The position numbers and the translations under genes are program-made. From positions 1,277,774 through 1,341,773 of the forward strand of contig BCHH01000009.1 in assembly GCA_001599595.1 (NCBI GenBank): a DNA stretch of 64,000 bases, read 5' to 3'. Below, in pieces: positions 55,817 to 64,000 of the stretch. Numbering within the stretch: the first letter of the stretch is position 1; every line of letters starts with the position of its first letter. Below the pieces are notes generated by a model. The model did no database searches. It had not been told where the DNA came from and worked only from the letters and a program-made list of their open reading frames with translations. This DNA comes from Beverwykella pulmonaria. Taxonomy: Eukaryota > Ascomycota > Dothideomycetes > Pleosporales > Melanommataceae.

Positions 55817-56933
55817 CTATAGCTCCTTCTTGTCGTGCGCCGTCTCGTGGCTCTCGATATACCTCAACTCCTTGTTGCCAGTAACTGGTCGTCCCTCCAC
55901 TGCCTGCGGGCCTCCAACCAGCTTGAACCCGGTGTGGAATATCCATTCCGTGGCCGTTTCAACTGGATGATCGAAGACGAAGGGTAGGAAGGGGACTGCT
56001 GCGAGACCAAGCTATATCCAAAGTCAGCCTAGTTCTCAGGACAACGCACCCATACAATCCACCATCCACCGTTGGTGAGTAAAGGATAGACTTACCCCAA
56101 TCGGCCCCCAAGTCCTGACCGTCTTATTTTTCGCATCTTTCAGCGCCTTCCCGCTATACCTCACGATACTATGGATCGTAAAAGCAGGCAATCCCATACT
56201 AGCCACTGCTTGAAACACGGCCCTCTGCGCCATCACAGCCCTATAATCTTCAATAGCTGGTACATGCCCTGGAACCACCAGTTTGTCCTTGACTGTCCCA
56301 CCCTCATCCATACCCACGCTCTGTTTTACCCGCTCTTTCACATTCTGCATGGCCCCTGCGATTCCTGTGCTGTGTGCAACAGATTCCGCGTCGGCTTCTT
56401 GATGCTGGTCTGGGTGTAGCACGTGTTGGTTGCGGAGGTACGCTTTATAGCCTTCGTGTGCGACGTCGCCGGTGAGATACAGCCAGGACACAGCATACGC
56501 GCCCTTTACGAGGTACGGGTGCGCAACGGGGCGGAAGGATTCGCCGATGTCGGATGTGTAGGCGACGTAGCGTTGGGCGGAGAGCATGATGGTGCGGACG
56601 CGGGAGGCATAGGCGGCGTACCGGATCGATGTGTCGGTTGAGTCTTCGCTCCTATTATAAGCGTATTAGTACACATCCTCACCAGGCTTCTTGCAATTGA
56701 ACATTATGTGAATGGCAGTGACGGGCGCGGTTGAGAGCGGATACTAGAGGGGAAACGGTGGAGGACTATACATACTTCCCCTCATACAGTGTCTCCCACA
56801 TCTTCTCTTCACTGTCCAATGTATCCTGTATCTCCTTTGGCAACTTCTTCCGCGGCGGCGGTATGGAGAAGTCTGGCCGCGGACCTGTACGCGCGGGGGG
56901 CATATCTTCAGCATTCTTATCGTCTTTCGCCAT
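55817..56933 (-). CDS. MTP18-like mitochondrial inner-membrane protein (mitochondrial fission process protein 1 family)
   Basis: Three exons on the minus strand, 56776-56933, 56096-56648 and 55817-56011, joined in frame to 301 residues. The conserved family core is clear: DSTDTSIRYAAYASR, RYVAYTSDIGESFRPVAHP, KGAYAVSWLYLTGDVAHEGY, and at the end GLAAVPFLPFVFDHPVETATEW. The family protein sits in the mitochondrial inner membrane and affects mitochondrial fission. The Met at 56933 is chosen over one at 56987 because the family's N-terminal part starts near it. The C-terminus reads across from the UstYa-like relic, with which it is convergent. The insertion between residues about 115 and 165 is polar and typical of fungal members. 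Confidence 0.88.
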
Positions 56934-57278
56934 CTTGTCCTCCTCTTTTCCCTTTCTAACGCTATCAAAGTCGTGATTCAATTGCAATTCTACAACCCGT
57001 CAAAATAACAATAAAAATATCGAAACGAACAGATGAAAAAGAGCAAAAGGAGAATCGCTGTACAGTTGGTGTCTGGATATACGGTTACCTCGGACCAACG
57101 TCATTTGCGCTTCCATCCCGAAAGGTGGCTGAAGTGGCGCAACCTTAGTCATCCGCGAAACTTCAACCTCACTAAACCCTCACGCCTCCAAACTCCGACA
57201 TCACGACCCTTCCGCAAACCCATCCATTGACTCTTCGCACGCCTCTCACCGGCCCCACAACACCCCAATACCGCAAAG

Positions 57279-57750
57279 ATGGTTGCCATGTACACGATTG
57301 CCGGACGGCAGGTTGGCTCGCACGTCGTACGTCTCCCACGTTCAACCACACCTTGCGGAAGCTGCATGGAAGGCATCATAGCATCCTCCCACACAGCAGC
57401 TCTCCCATGCGCTTTTTGAGACAACAACGAAGCTATGATGGATGAGTACAAAGAGATGGGCTAATACGATGGATAGCTCGCAATGGCCACCCTGGGCTCC
57501 ACATTCGCAATCGCGTACCTCTCGATGGGCGGTAGCAAGCCGGCCGAATCACAGGGTCCGCCCATCAACGCGAAGAGCAAGGAGGAGGAGAGCTTCATAA
57601 AGTACGGAAATACCACAGCGAGCCCTCACGACCAGGATATCGCATCCGTGTTGTTGAATGAGGGATAACGCTGGGACGCGTAAATAGGGAAATGAAGGCT
57701 AACGTGCGAACAGAGATTTCGTCAAGAAGGCTGCGGGCGATAAGAAATAA
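57279..57750 (+). CDS. ATP19: F1Fo-ATP synthase subunit k (Atp19)
   Basis: Three exons, 57279-57326, 57477-57601 and 57714-57750, giving 69 residues. MVAMYTIAGRQVGSHVLAMA is the conserved start of the family, followed by a membrane helix (TLGSTFAIAYLSMGG) and a polar C-terminus ending in SFIKDFVKKAAGDKK. Subunit k sits at the membrane edge of the mitochondrial ATP synthase and helps stabilise its dimers. The middle exon is only 125 nt and the introns are 150 and 112 nt, so the gene is easily missed. It is divergent from MTP18, another mitochondrial membrane gene, with about 0.35 kb between the starts. Confidence 0.9.
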
Positions 57751-58185
57751 GGACGTTGCGGTATGATTCTAGCGATGAGAGGCATGGGGGTTGAGGAATG
57801 ACGGAGGTGGACTCACGCTCGGACACATGGAAGCACGAGAGAGCATGTAAACTGTAGATACAGCGGCAATTGTACCAACAGCCATAACCGAAAACAAGGC
57901 ATGTGCGTCGAACCTCAACATTGCATCACACAACCCAGGAGGTTTGCAAACATCAGAGTCTACGAGTGAATTATGACGGAAATGCTATCCCAACAGAGCA
58001 AATGCCCGAAAAACTTCCGACAAACAAGAACGCTTGAGACAATTCGCCAAACCCTAGGTATCGACCCATCCGTCATAATACATACCAGTATATACACCGT
58101 TGCCTATCTAACTCATACTAAGCCAACCTACAGCCTAACCGCCAATAGGTTTATCCAACCTCGGAGTGTCAACAAAGGAATCCAA
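57751..58185. other. Convergent 3' region
   Basis: Between the stops of ATP19 and CSM1. The + frame at 57973-58200 has no domain. Confidence 0.4.
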
Positions 58186-59875
58186 CTATTCGTCCTCTAA
58201 GATGATCTTCTTAGACATAGAGTCCATAACCTTCATGTAAAATTTGGGCGCCTGGTTCCGCGGGAAACAAATCTCCTCAGTCAAGTAATCGGGTAGAAGG
58301 TCCAGGAGCTCTCTGTCACGCTGCTCATTGAACAGTGGGTTGTAGACGATCTCTGTCTCTTCATATGACTCGCTGTCGGCGGTGACTGTGAGCTGGAATT
58401 GGAGGGCTGACAATAAATTAGCAACAAGTAGAATAATGATGATGATGATGATGATGAGTAACTTACTTCCGTTACGGCCCGTCTGCAGACAGTCGTACAC
58501 CTCCTCTCCCTCCTCGTTCTTCTTGATGCCCACAATGACGAGATTGGTCAGGTCGCTGTACAGATCCATCTTTGCCATCTTGATCTGCGCGTCCTTGGCG
58601 GCTTCGGCGGTGCCGGGCAAAACCACGCCCTGGTTTCTGGCTTTCAATGCACTGCCGGGGACGTTCCTCTGCTCTGACGGTGCTGAGGATCGCGCTGCTG
58701 CGAGTTTATTAGACAAACTCTTGTTCTCGCTCTGTGCGGTGGTCAAAGAAGCCGTGAGTGTCTTATTCTCCAATGCTAGAGCCGTATTCTCTTTCGAGAG
58801 CCTGGCCAATTCTTTCTTCACGGAGGTCAGTTCGGCGGAGTGGGTCTGCAGTTCGGATATTTGCTGCTTCAGCGACTTGATTACAGCATCTTGATCTGCA
58901 AAAGTATCAGTCTTGCTCTCCCACACCCGAACAAGGGAGCAAACCTTTAGTGACCTGGTCTGTCTTCCGCTTCAGCTGGTCGAAATTCGATTCTTTGCTT
59001 GAAGAAGCTGCCTCCTTCAAAGTCTCGTACTTGACCGTCATGCTCTCCAAATCTCTCGTCAAATCGCCTATCCTCCGCCGCAGAGCTGGATCCCGTTCGC
59101 TGTCGGACACGCTTCCCGCTCGTCGCGGTCCCACGGATATCTGACGCGCGGTTCGAGGTTGTTGCCGGGGCGGGCGCGCAGAGGGTCGTGGGAGCGAAGG
59201 TGGAGGCATGCTCTCGGGTATCTCGTCCATCTCCATTGCCTCCTCGACGTCCATTGGGTCCACATCTTGCTGTGTCTCTGGTATTGACATCTCTTCGGGC
59301 TCTGGCTCCGGCGCGCGTTTCGTACCCTTTGGTTTCGAGATGGTCTTCGCCTTTGGCGCAGGCTTCGCCGGAGGTTCTTTCTCGGCTCCTTTACGCGTCT
59401 TTTTTGTCGGTGGAGCAATCTCAGCCATCACCTCGTCCTCTTGCACCTTCTTTGCTCTCGTTGACCGGCCCCTCTTAGCGGGCTTGACCTCTTCGATTGC
59501 AACTGTCATCTCGTCCTCCTCGCCGAACTCATCGACCTCTTCTGTATCGCTCGTGTTCCCTGCCTGTGGCCGTTCCGTAAGGACTTTGCGCCCCGACTTT
59601 GCGTCCGCCTTTTTCGCGACCGCAGCATTCTGTTTCTTGGCCGCTTGTACACTTTCGCCGCTCGCCCGACGCGTCACAGTCTTTCCTTTTGTGGGCGCTT
59701 TCGTCGCAGGTATTGGTTTCGCTTTCGCTGCTGCTTTCCCACGCGGTTTGCGCGCGGGCGGCTTGTTTTCGGTGTTGGAGTCGGGAGTGGGGAACGCGAC
59801 CAGGTTGTCGGCCATTTCGTCTTCGGAGGCAGAGTCTACCGTGAAGGACATTGAGACGGGGGCACGGGGTGCCAT
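58186..59875 (-). CDS. Chromosome segregation protein Csm1/Pcs1-like
   Basis: Three exons on the minus strand, 58945-59875, 58467-58895 and 58186-58406, joined in frame to 526 residues. The first 260 residues are Lys/Ala/Pro/Glu-rich and disordered with many charged patches. Residues about 270-390 form a long coiled coil (LTRDLESMTVKYETLKEAAS, AVIKSLKQQISELQTH). The C-terminal globular domain matches the Csm1/Pcs1 family (DLYSDLTNLVIVGIKKNEEG, YDCLQTGRNG, LQFQLTV, LPDYLTEEICFPRNQAPKFY). In yeasts Csm1 (monopolin subunit) and Pcs1 act at kinetochores or in the nucleolus. The last intron holds a (GAT)n run near 58436-58456. Confidence 0.88.
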
Positions 59876-60374
59876 TGTTGCGCGTGGCTTGGATATAACT
59901 CGTCACGGTTCGAGGTGGACGTGTTGGGCACTGGTGGTTGCACTAAGCCGAGTGGGATGTAAACAGTGGGAAATGCGCGAGTGGATGGGTGGCCTGTGCG
60001 CGCTATTCCCCTCAACACCAGCGATCTTGTTCGTCGTCTTCAATTCACCTCTCGAACTTCATTCGTCTGGCCCATTCTTATCTTAGGAATTCACCATGTC
60101 AATCTTCCAAAGTTACCACGCATTAAGTCAAAGAAGCACCGCACCAGGACCACCTCTGCCCACTTGAGATAGCCCGACTACCAATCCATATACTCAATCG
60201 AAATGTGCTATGTAATCTTTTGTCTCATAGGAGTCAGCGTAGTAGCCTTCTATCGGGTCAAACCCTTCTCTTCTTCACTACACCTTCCTAGTTTTCTGGA
60301 AGACCCCTACGAGTGGGTCAACTTCCTATTTATACTCCCTATGCTTTCATCTCAAGTATCCACAATTTTTTTCC
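59876..60374. other. Intergenic, no gene seen
   Basis: Promoter side of CSM1 and the 3' side of the SDR relic. No frame of interest. Confidence 0.4.
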
Positions 60375-61080
60375 CTAGCCCTGCACTGATTGGTCGCCCT
60401 TCTTCCACTTCTCTATCACCTCGTTCGTGAACTTGTCCACGGTCAGCGAATTCGGATCACTCTCTTTCTTATTGTCATCCGGGTCCTTCCTGTCGCGATG
60501 AAGAGTTGTCCCAACCGTTAGCGGTACAACCTCCACGACTTTCACGCTGGTATCCTTAAGCTGGACACGCAGATTGATCGTCCAGAAGTCCAGCCAAGCC
60601 TTGGTCCCGCAGTACGCCGGATTGATGATTGACGCTGGGACAATCCACGGGACCGAAATCGAGCTCACGTTGCCGATGAGCGCATTCGGCTTTGTCTTGA
60701 ACTGCTCCAGGAGCTGCAGGACTAGATGCATAGGGCCGCGAACATTGACATCGATCTCTTAGCCCACTTTCTTCAAATACGCTGCCGGTCATCGTTGGTC
60801 GTATCGAGTGGTCGTTGCACGCCGGCGTACTATATCAGACAGTCGATGTCAGAGTGCCCATTTAGGAAGGGTTTAACGACCTTCGCGATTAATGAGATAC
60901 CTCCAGTGTCCAGGTTGTAATATGCGGTTGCGCCAATTTCCTTGGATGTTGTCTTTAGATTCCACTCTATGCGTCCGACAATGATGGTTTTCTTGCCGTT
61001 TGCGATCAGTTGTTGCGTGACAGCCTTTCCGATGCCGCCACCTCCACCTATGACGAGGGCCGCCTTGAAGTCGTAAGTCT
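60375..61080 (-). pseudogene. Short-chain dehydrogenase/reductase (SDR) relic
   Basis: On the minus strand the cofactor motif LVIGGGGGIGKAV (from about 61065), then DIDCLI, stop, YAGVQRP (where NNAG is expected), then EIDVNVRGPMHLVLQLLEQF in a shifted frame, NVSSISVPWI and the active-site PAYCGTKAWL (YxxxK). Two or three stops and at least one frame shift separate the parts. The catalytic Ser and YxxxK survive. Enzymes of the family oxidise or reduce small molecules with NAD(P)H. This copy is dead unless unusual splicing restores it. It is close to the monooxygenase gene and may once have been linked to it. Confidence 0.8.
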
Positions 61081-62000
61081 TCGAAAACCTCTTGTTCAGG
61101 CTAGGTAGTTCCTATATCTCAGGTAAGCCCCTATTCTTTCCTTCTCCCGATACACCTTGTGCTTTTTATATCTCTTCCATATAAATGTACTTCCCATAAG
61201 CCTTAAATATGACATTTTGTTAATTCAAAAGCCATCTTACTAGGATGGCGTCACGATTCGGCATACTCAGTATGACCAACTCAAAATCAAATTGGCTGAA
61301 AATATTTAGTCACGGATGAGATGAGTTAGGGTTTAGTTTGCTATTTCTAGGGTCTCTCATGCTTCCGCTTTCTCTATCTCCATTCTTTCGCCCGTTTCAT
61401 TTACCAATTCCGTACGCTTGTGTTTATGTCAAGCTGGCAAGAGAGTACGTTACCAGAATCGTTTCAAGAACAACTTTGCCTGGCCGGATTAAATGGTGGA
61501 GTTTTGATCACATACCAAATCAACGACCGCCCTGAAGCCCAGAATTTGCAGACTGTGAGCCATAGCCTCGGCGTACTGCTCGGCGAGGCGGTGACAAATT
61601 CCTGACAATTCATCACCAAGCCACCACACTTCAGTTCCTAGCGCCCTGCATCCGTCCGATCCAATAGCAATTCTCCAGATGCAATAGCTGCATCGTCCCT
61701 TTGCCTGGTGGTGGCATCCGACACCTGGTGTGTAGTGGGGTAGTTTCGATCGGCGACCAACCCACATCCCAGTCCACAAATCTTTCAATCCACACGCCGA
61801 TTTGCATTGCCGGGGTGTATAACAAGCCTCTTCTACGGATCAGCTTACGGGGCAAAAGGCTTGTGCCTAGGTATATGAAGCCAGATCCGATCTTATAATG
61901 GCGCAACCTTCAAGCCTCATCATTTCCTTCAACCACCAAATTCCGTGCGGGGTAACCTAAGCATTCTCACCATCAGCAACAAGAAGAACAACTTTACAAG
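61081..62000. other. Intergenic, upstream of monooxygenase
   Basis: AT-rich on the left. Minus-strand frames 61489-61906 show no domain. Confidence 0.4.
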
Positions 62001-64000
62001 ATGACAACCCAAGAAGCTCAGGAGTCGAAATGCGACGTGTAAGTTTCATTGTTACACACAGCAACATCTTCTAACGTGCTCGCAGTCTCATAGTTGGCGC
62101 TGGGCCTGCTGGGTATGTATGATGTCTCCATAACTCGACGCAAAGAGACCTGATAATTCAAAGCTTGATGATGGCGGCATGGATGGCGAGATGTGGGATC
62201 AACACTCGAATCGTCGACAAGCGTAGTACGAAGATCTTCTCGGGCCAAGCTGATGGTTTGCAACTGCGGAGCTTGGAGATCTTTGACAGCTTTGGATTTG
62301 CGGATCGCGCATGGAAGGAAGCAAATCATATGATCGAGGTATGGACTTCTCAAATCTTAAAAGACAAGTCACATATCTGATCCTCTATTGTTAACACGCT
62401 TGGTAACTAGATGTGTATGTGGGTGAGTCAATTCGCCAGCCTACTCTACTCCATCATTTCCTAAATTATCCAGAATCCTGGTTCGGATGGTGAAATTCGA
62501 CGCTCCGATCGCGTCCCGGATGTCCCTGTCGGCCTGTCCCGCTTCACCCAAATCGTGCTTCATCAAGGCCGCATCGAGCGCTTCTTTCTCGATCACATTA
62601 AGAAGCACTCGAAAGACACACTTCACGTCGAGCGCGCCGTTCTCCCCGAATCGCTGTCAATCTCTGATGATCTCTGTGATGACCACTCGTCTTCTTCATA
62701 TCCACTTACAGTAACTTTGAGGCACTTAACAGAGGAAGAAGCGACTCCTGCACAAAGTAATGGGAGCGAGGTCCGAGACGGGCTATTCAGGAGTAATCTT
62801 GCAGAAGATGACACGGATGAATTGATCAAGAAGAGTCAGGGTAAAGAAGGAACGAGTGAGATCGTGAAGGCGAAGTATATGGTGGGCTGTGATGGGGCGC
62901 ATAGTTGGACGAGAAGGCAGCTCGGTTTCCAGTTAGAAGGAGAGCCGACGGATTTCATATGGGGTGTATTAGGTACGAGTCTCGACTTCCTTGACCACAT
63001 CAAAAAAACTTTGTGGACAGGTACTCATATTTTCCAGACGTCATTCCCATCACCGACTTCCCAGACATCCGCATGCGATGCGCTGTCCATAGTGCTTCTT
63101 CCGGCTCCCTAATGGTCATTCCTCGCGAGAATAAGCTCGTACGGCTCTACATTCAACTCAATGAAATCAAGCCCGACGCCTCAGGGCGCGCAGACCGTAG
63201 CCAGATCACCCCATCAACAATCATCAAAGCTGCACAAAAGATCATCGCACCTTACAAGCTCACTTACGAATACTGCGACTGGTGGACCGCATATCAAATC
63301 GGACAGCGTGTGGGCACAAACTTTGACTATAAGAGCAGAGTCTTCCTCGCGGGTGATGCGGTGCATACGCATTCACCAAAAGCAGGTCAGGGAATGAATG
63401 TTAGTATGCAGGATGCGTATAATCTTGGCTGGAAGCTAGGCCTCGTAGTCAAGGGTATCGCAAAGCCAGACATTCTGAAGACATATCAGTCTGAGCGCAG
63501 ACGTGTGGCACAGGATCTCATTGACTTTGATCACAAGTTCTCGCGCCTCTTCTCAGGCCGCCCGGCAAAAGACGTCATGGACGAGAGCGGAGTCAGCATG
63601 TCAGACTTCAAGGACGCGTTTCTCAAGGGGAACATGTTTGCCTCTGGTCTCTCTGTGGATTACGGCGCTAGTATGCTTGTTGCTAAAGAAGGAGATGCAG
63701 CCAAACAGGGTGACGGAACGGACGTCTCACTATCATCCATATCGATCTCGACAGAGAAGAAGGGAGTGGTAGGGAAGCAGCATCTGGCCACCAACGTCAA
63801 GCTCGGCATGCGGTTCCCCTCGTACAAAGTTCTCAACCAATCCGACGCGCGCCCGTGGGAATTTCAATCGCTCCTCAAAAGCGACGGTCGCTTCCGGCTC
63901 ATCCTCTTCGCGGGCAACATCCTCTCTGCATCTCAAAAATCTCGGGTCGATACTTTCTGCACCTCGCTCGTGTCATCTACTTTCCTCGCGCCGTACTTAC
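62001..64000 (+). CDS. FAD-dependent phenol 2-monooxygenase-like aromatic hydroxylase (partial, runs off the window)
   Basis: Six exons in the window: 62001-62038, 62086-62112, 62164-62338, 62411-62422, 62474-62972 and 63038-64000. The fourth is a 12-nt micro-exon (MCMW). The FAD-binding GxGxxG motif is split by introns (LIVGAGPAG then LMMAAW). Later landmarks are GQADGLQLRSLEIFDSFGFA, the DG motif VGCDGAHSWTRRQLGF, and the GD motif FLAGDAVHTHSPKAGQGMN. This order and the length fit PheA/TfdB-type enzymes that hydroxylate phenolic substrates with NADPH. After about residue 500 the thioredoxin-like C-terminal domain starts and is cut by the window end. Substrate unknown. Confidence 0.9.

Noticed and set aside
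58436..58456. GAT triplet run as a coding repeat
   Set aside because: It lies inside the last intron of the CSM1-like gene.

Overview
The window looks like nuclear DNA of a filamentous ascomycete, most likely a Dothideomycete (for example Pleosporales). This is inferred from protein families (HET, patatin and PNP receptors, UstYa/DUF3328), introns of 45-90 nt with GT-AG ends, and transposon copies whose stop codons look like repeat-induced point mutation (RIP). I cannot name the species. Intron-containing gene models were stitched by hand. They join in frame without internal stops except where stated.

Layout. 0.8-11.6 kb: an HET incompatibility-type gene, divergently placed a Cuz1-like AN1 zinc-finger gene, an 11-exon zinc-finger/P-loop/RING/patatin receptor-like gene, and a small secreted protein on the other strand. 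12.6-14.4 kb: relics (GH2 beta-galactosidase, Fot1/pogo transposase). 14.7-19.9 kb: a rhamnogalacturonan acetylesterase-like SGNH enzyme and two more small cysteine-rich secreted proteins. 20.1-27.2 kb: a Tc1/mariner transposase gene split by a 5.6 kb Copia element with identical 297 bp LTRs and a 5 bp target duplication. 27.2-33.7 kb: mostly decayed repeats around one cysteine-rich single-pass membrane protein gene. 33.8-39.3 kb: an apparently intact 5.5 kb DNA transposon carrying three intron-rich genes. 39.3-41.4 kb: Fot1-type, Tc1 and NACHT relics. 41.4-53.1 kb: sparse genes, namely a short membrane protein, a CCCH zinc-finger protein, and a PNP-DUF3597-zinc-knuckle protein. 54.3-64 kb: UstYa-like relics, then the conserved genes MTP18, ATP19 and CSM1, an SDR pseudogene, and the 5' part of an FAD-dependent aromatic monooxygenase that runs off the window.

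The most unusual object is the 33.8-39.3 kb transposon. It has 42 bp inverted repeats and an 8 bp target duplication. Its empty site can be seen by comparison with a second copy of the repeat it landed in. It encodes an 858-residue transposase with 13 exons and two short zinc-finger-like proteins that look related to each other. Nearly all of its 18 introns, and the sequence just upstream of at least two of the genes, are built from copies of a roughly 10 bp palindromic motif (GAACNNGTTC and variants). I know of no element described this way.

Taken together, this is an accessory, transposon-rich block with several self/non-self recognition type genes (HET, patatin receptor, PNP protein, NACHT relic) and effector-like secreted proteins, lying between stretches of housekeeping genes.
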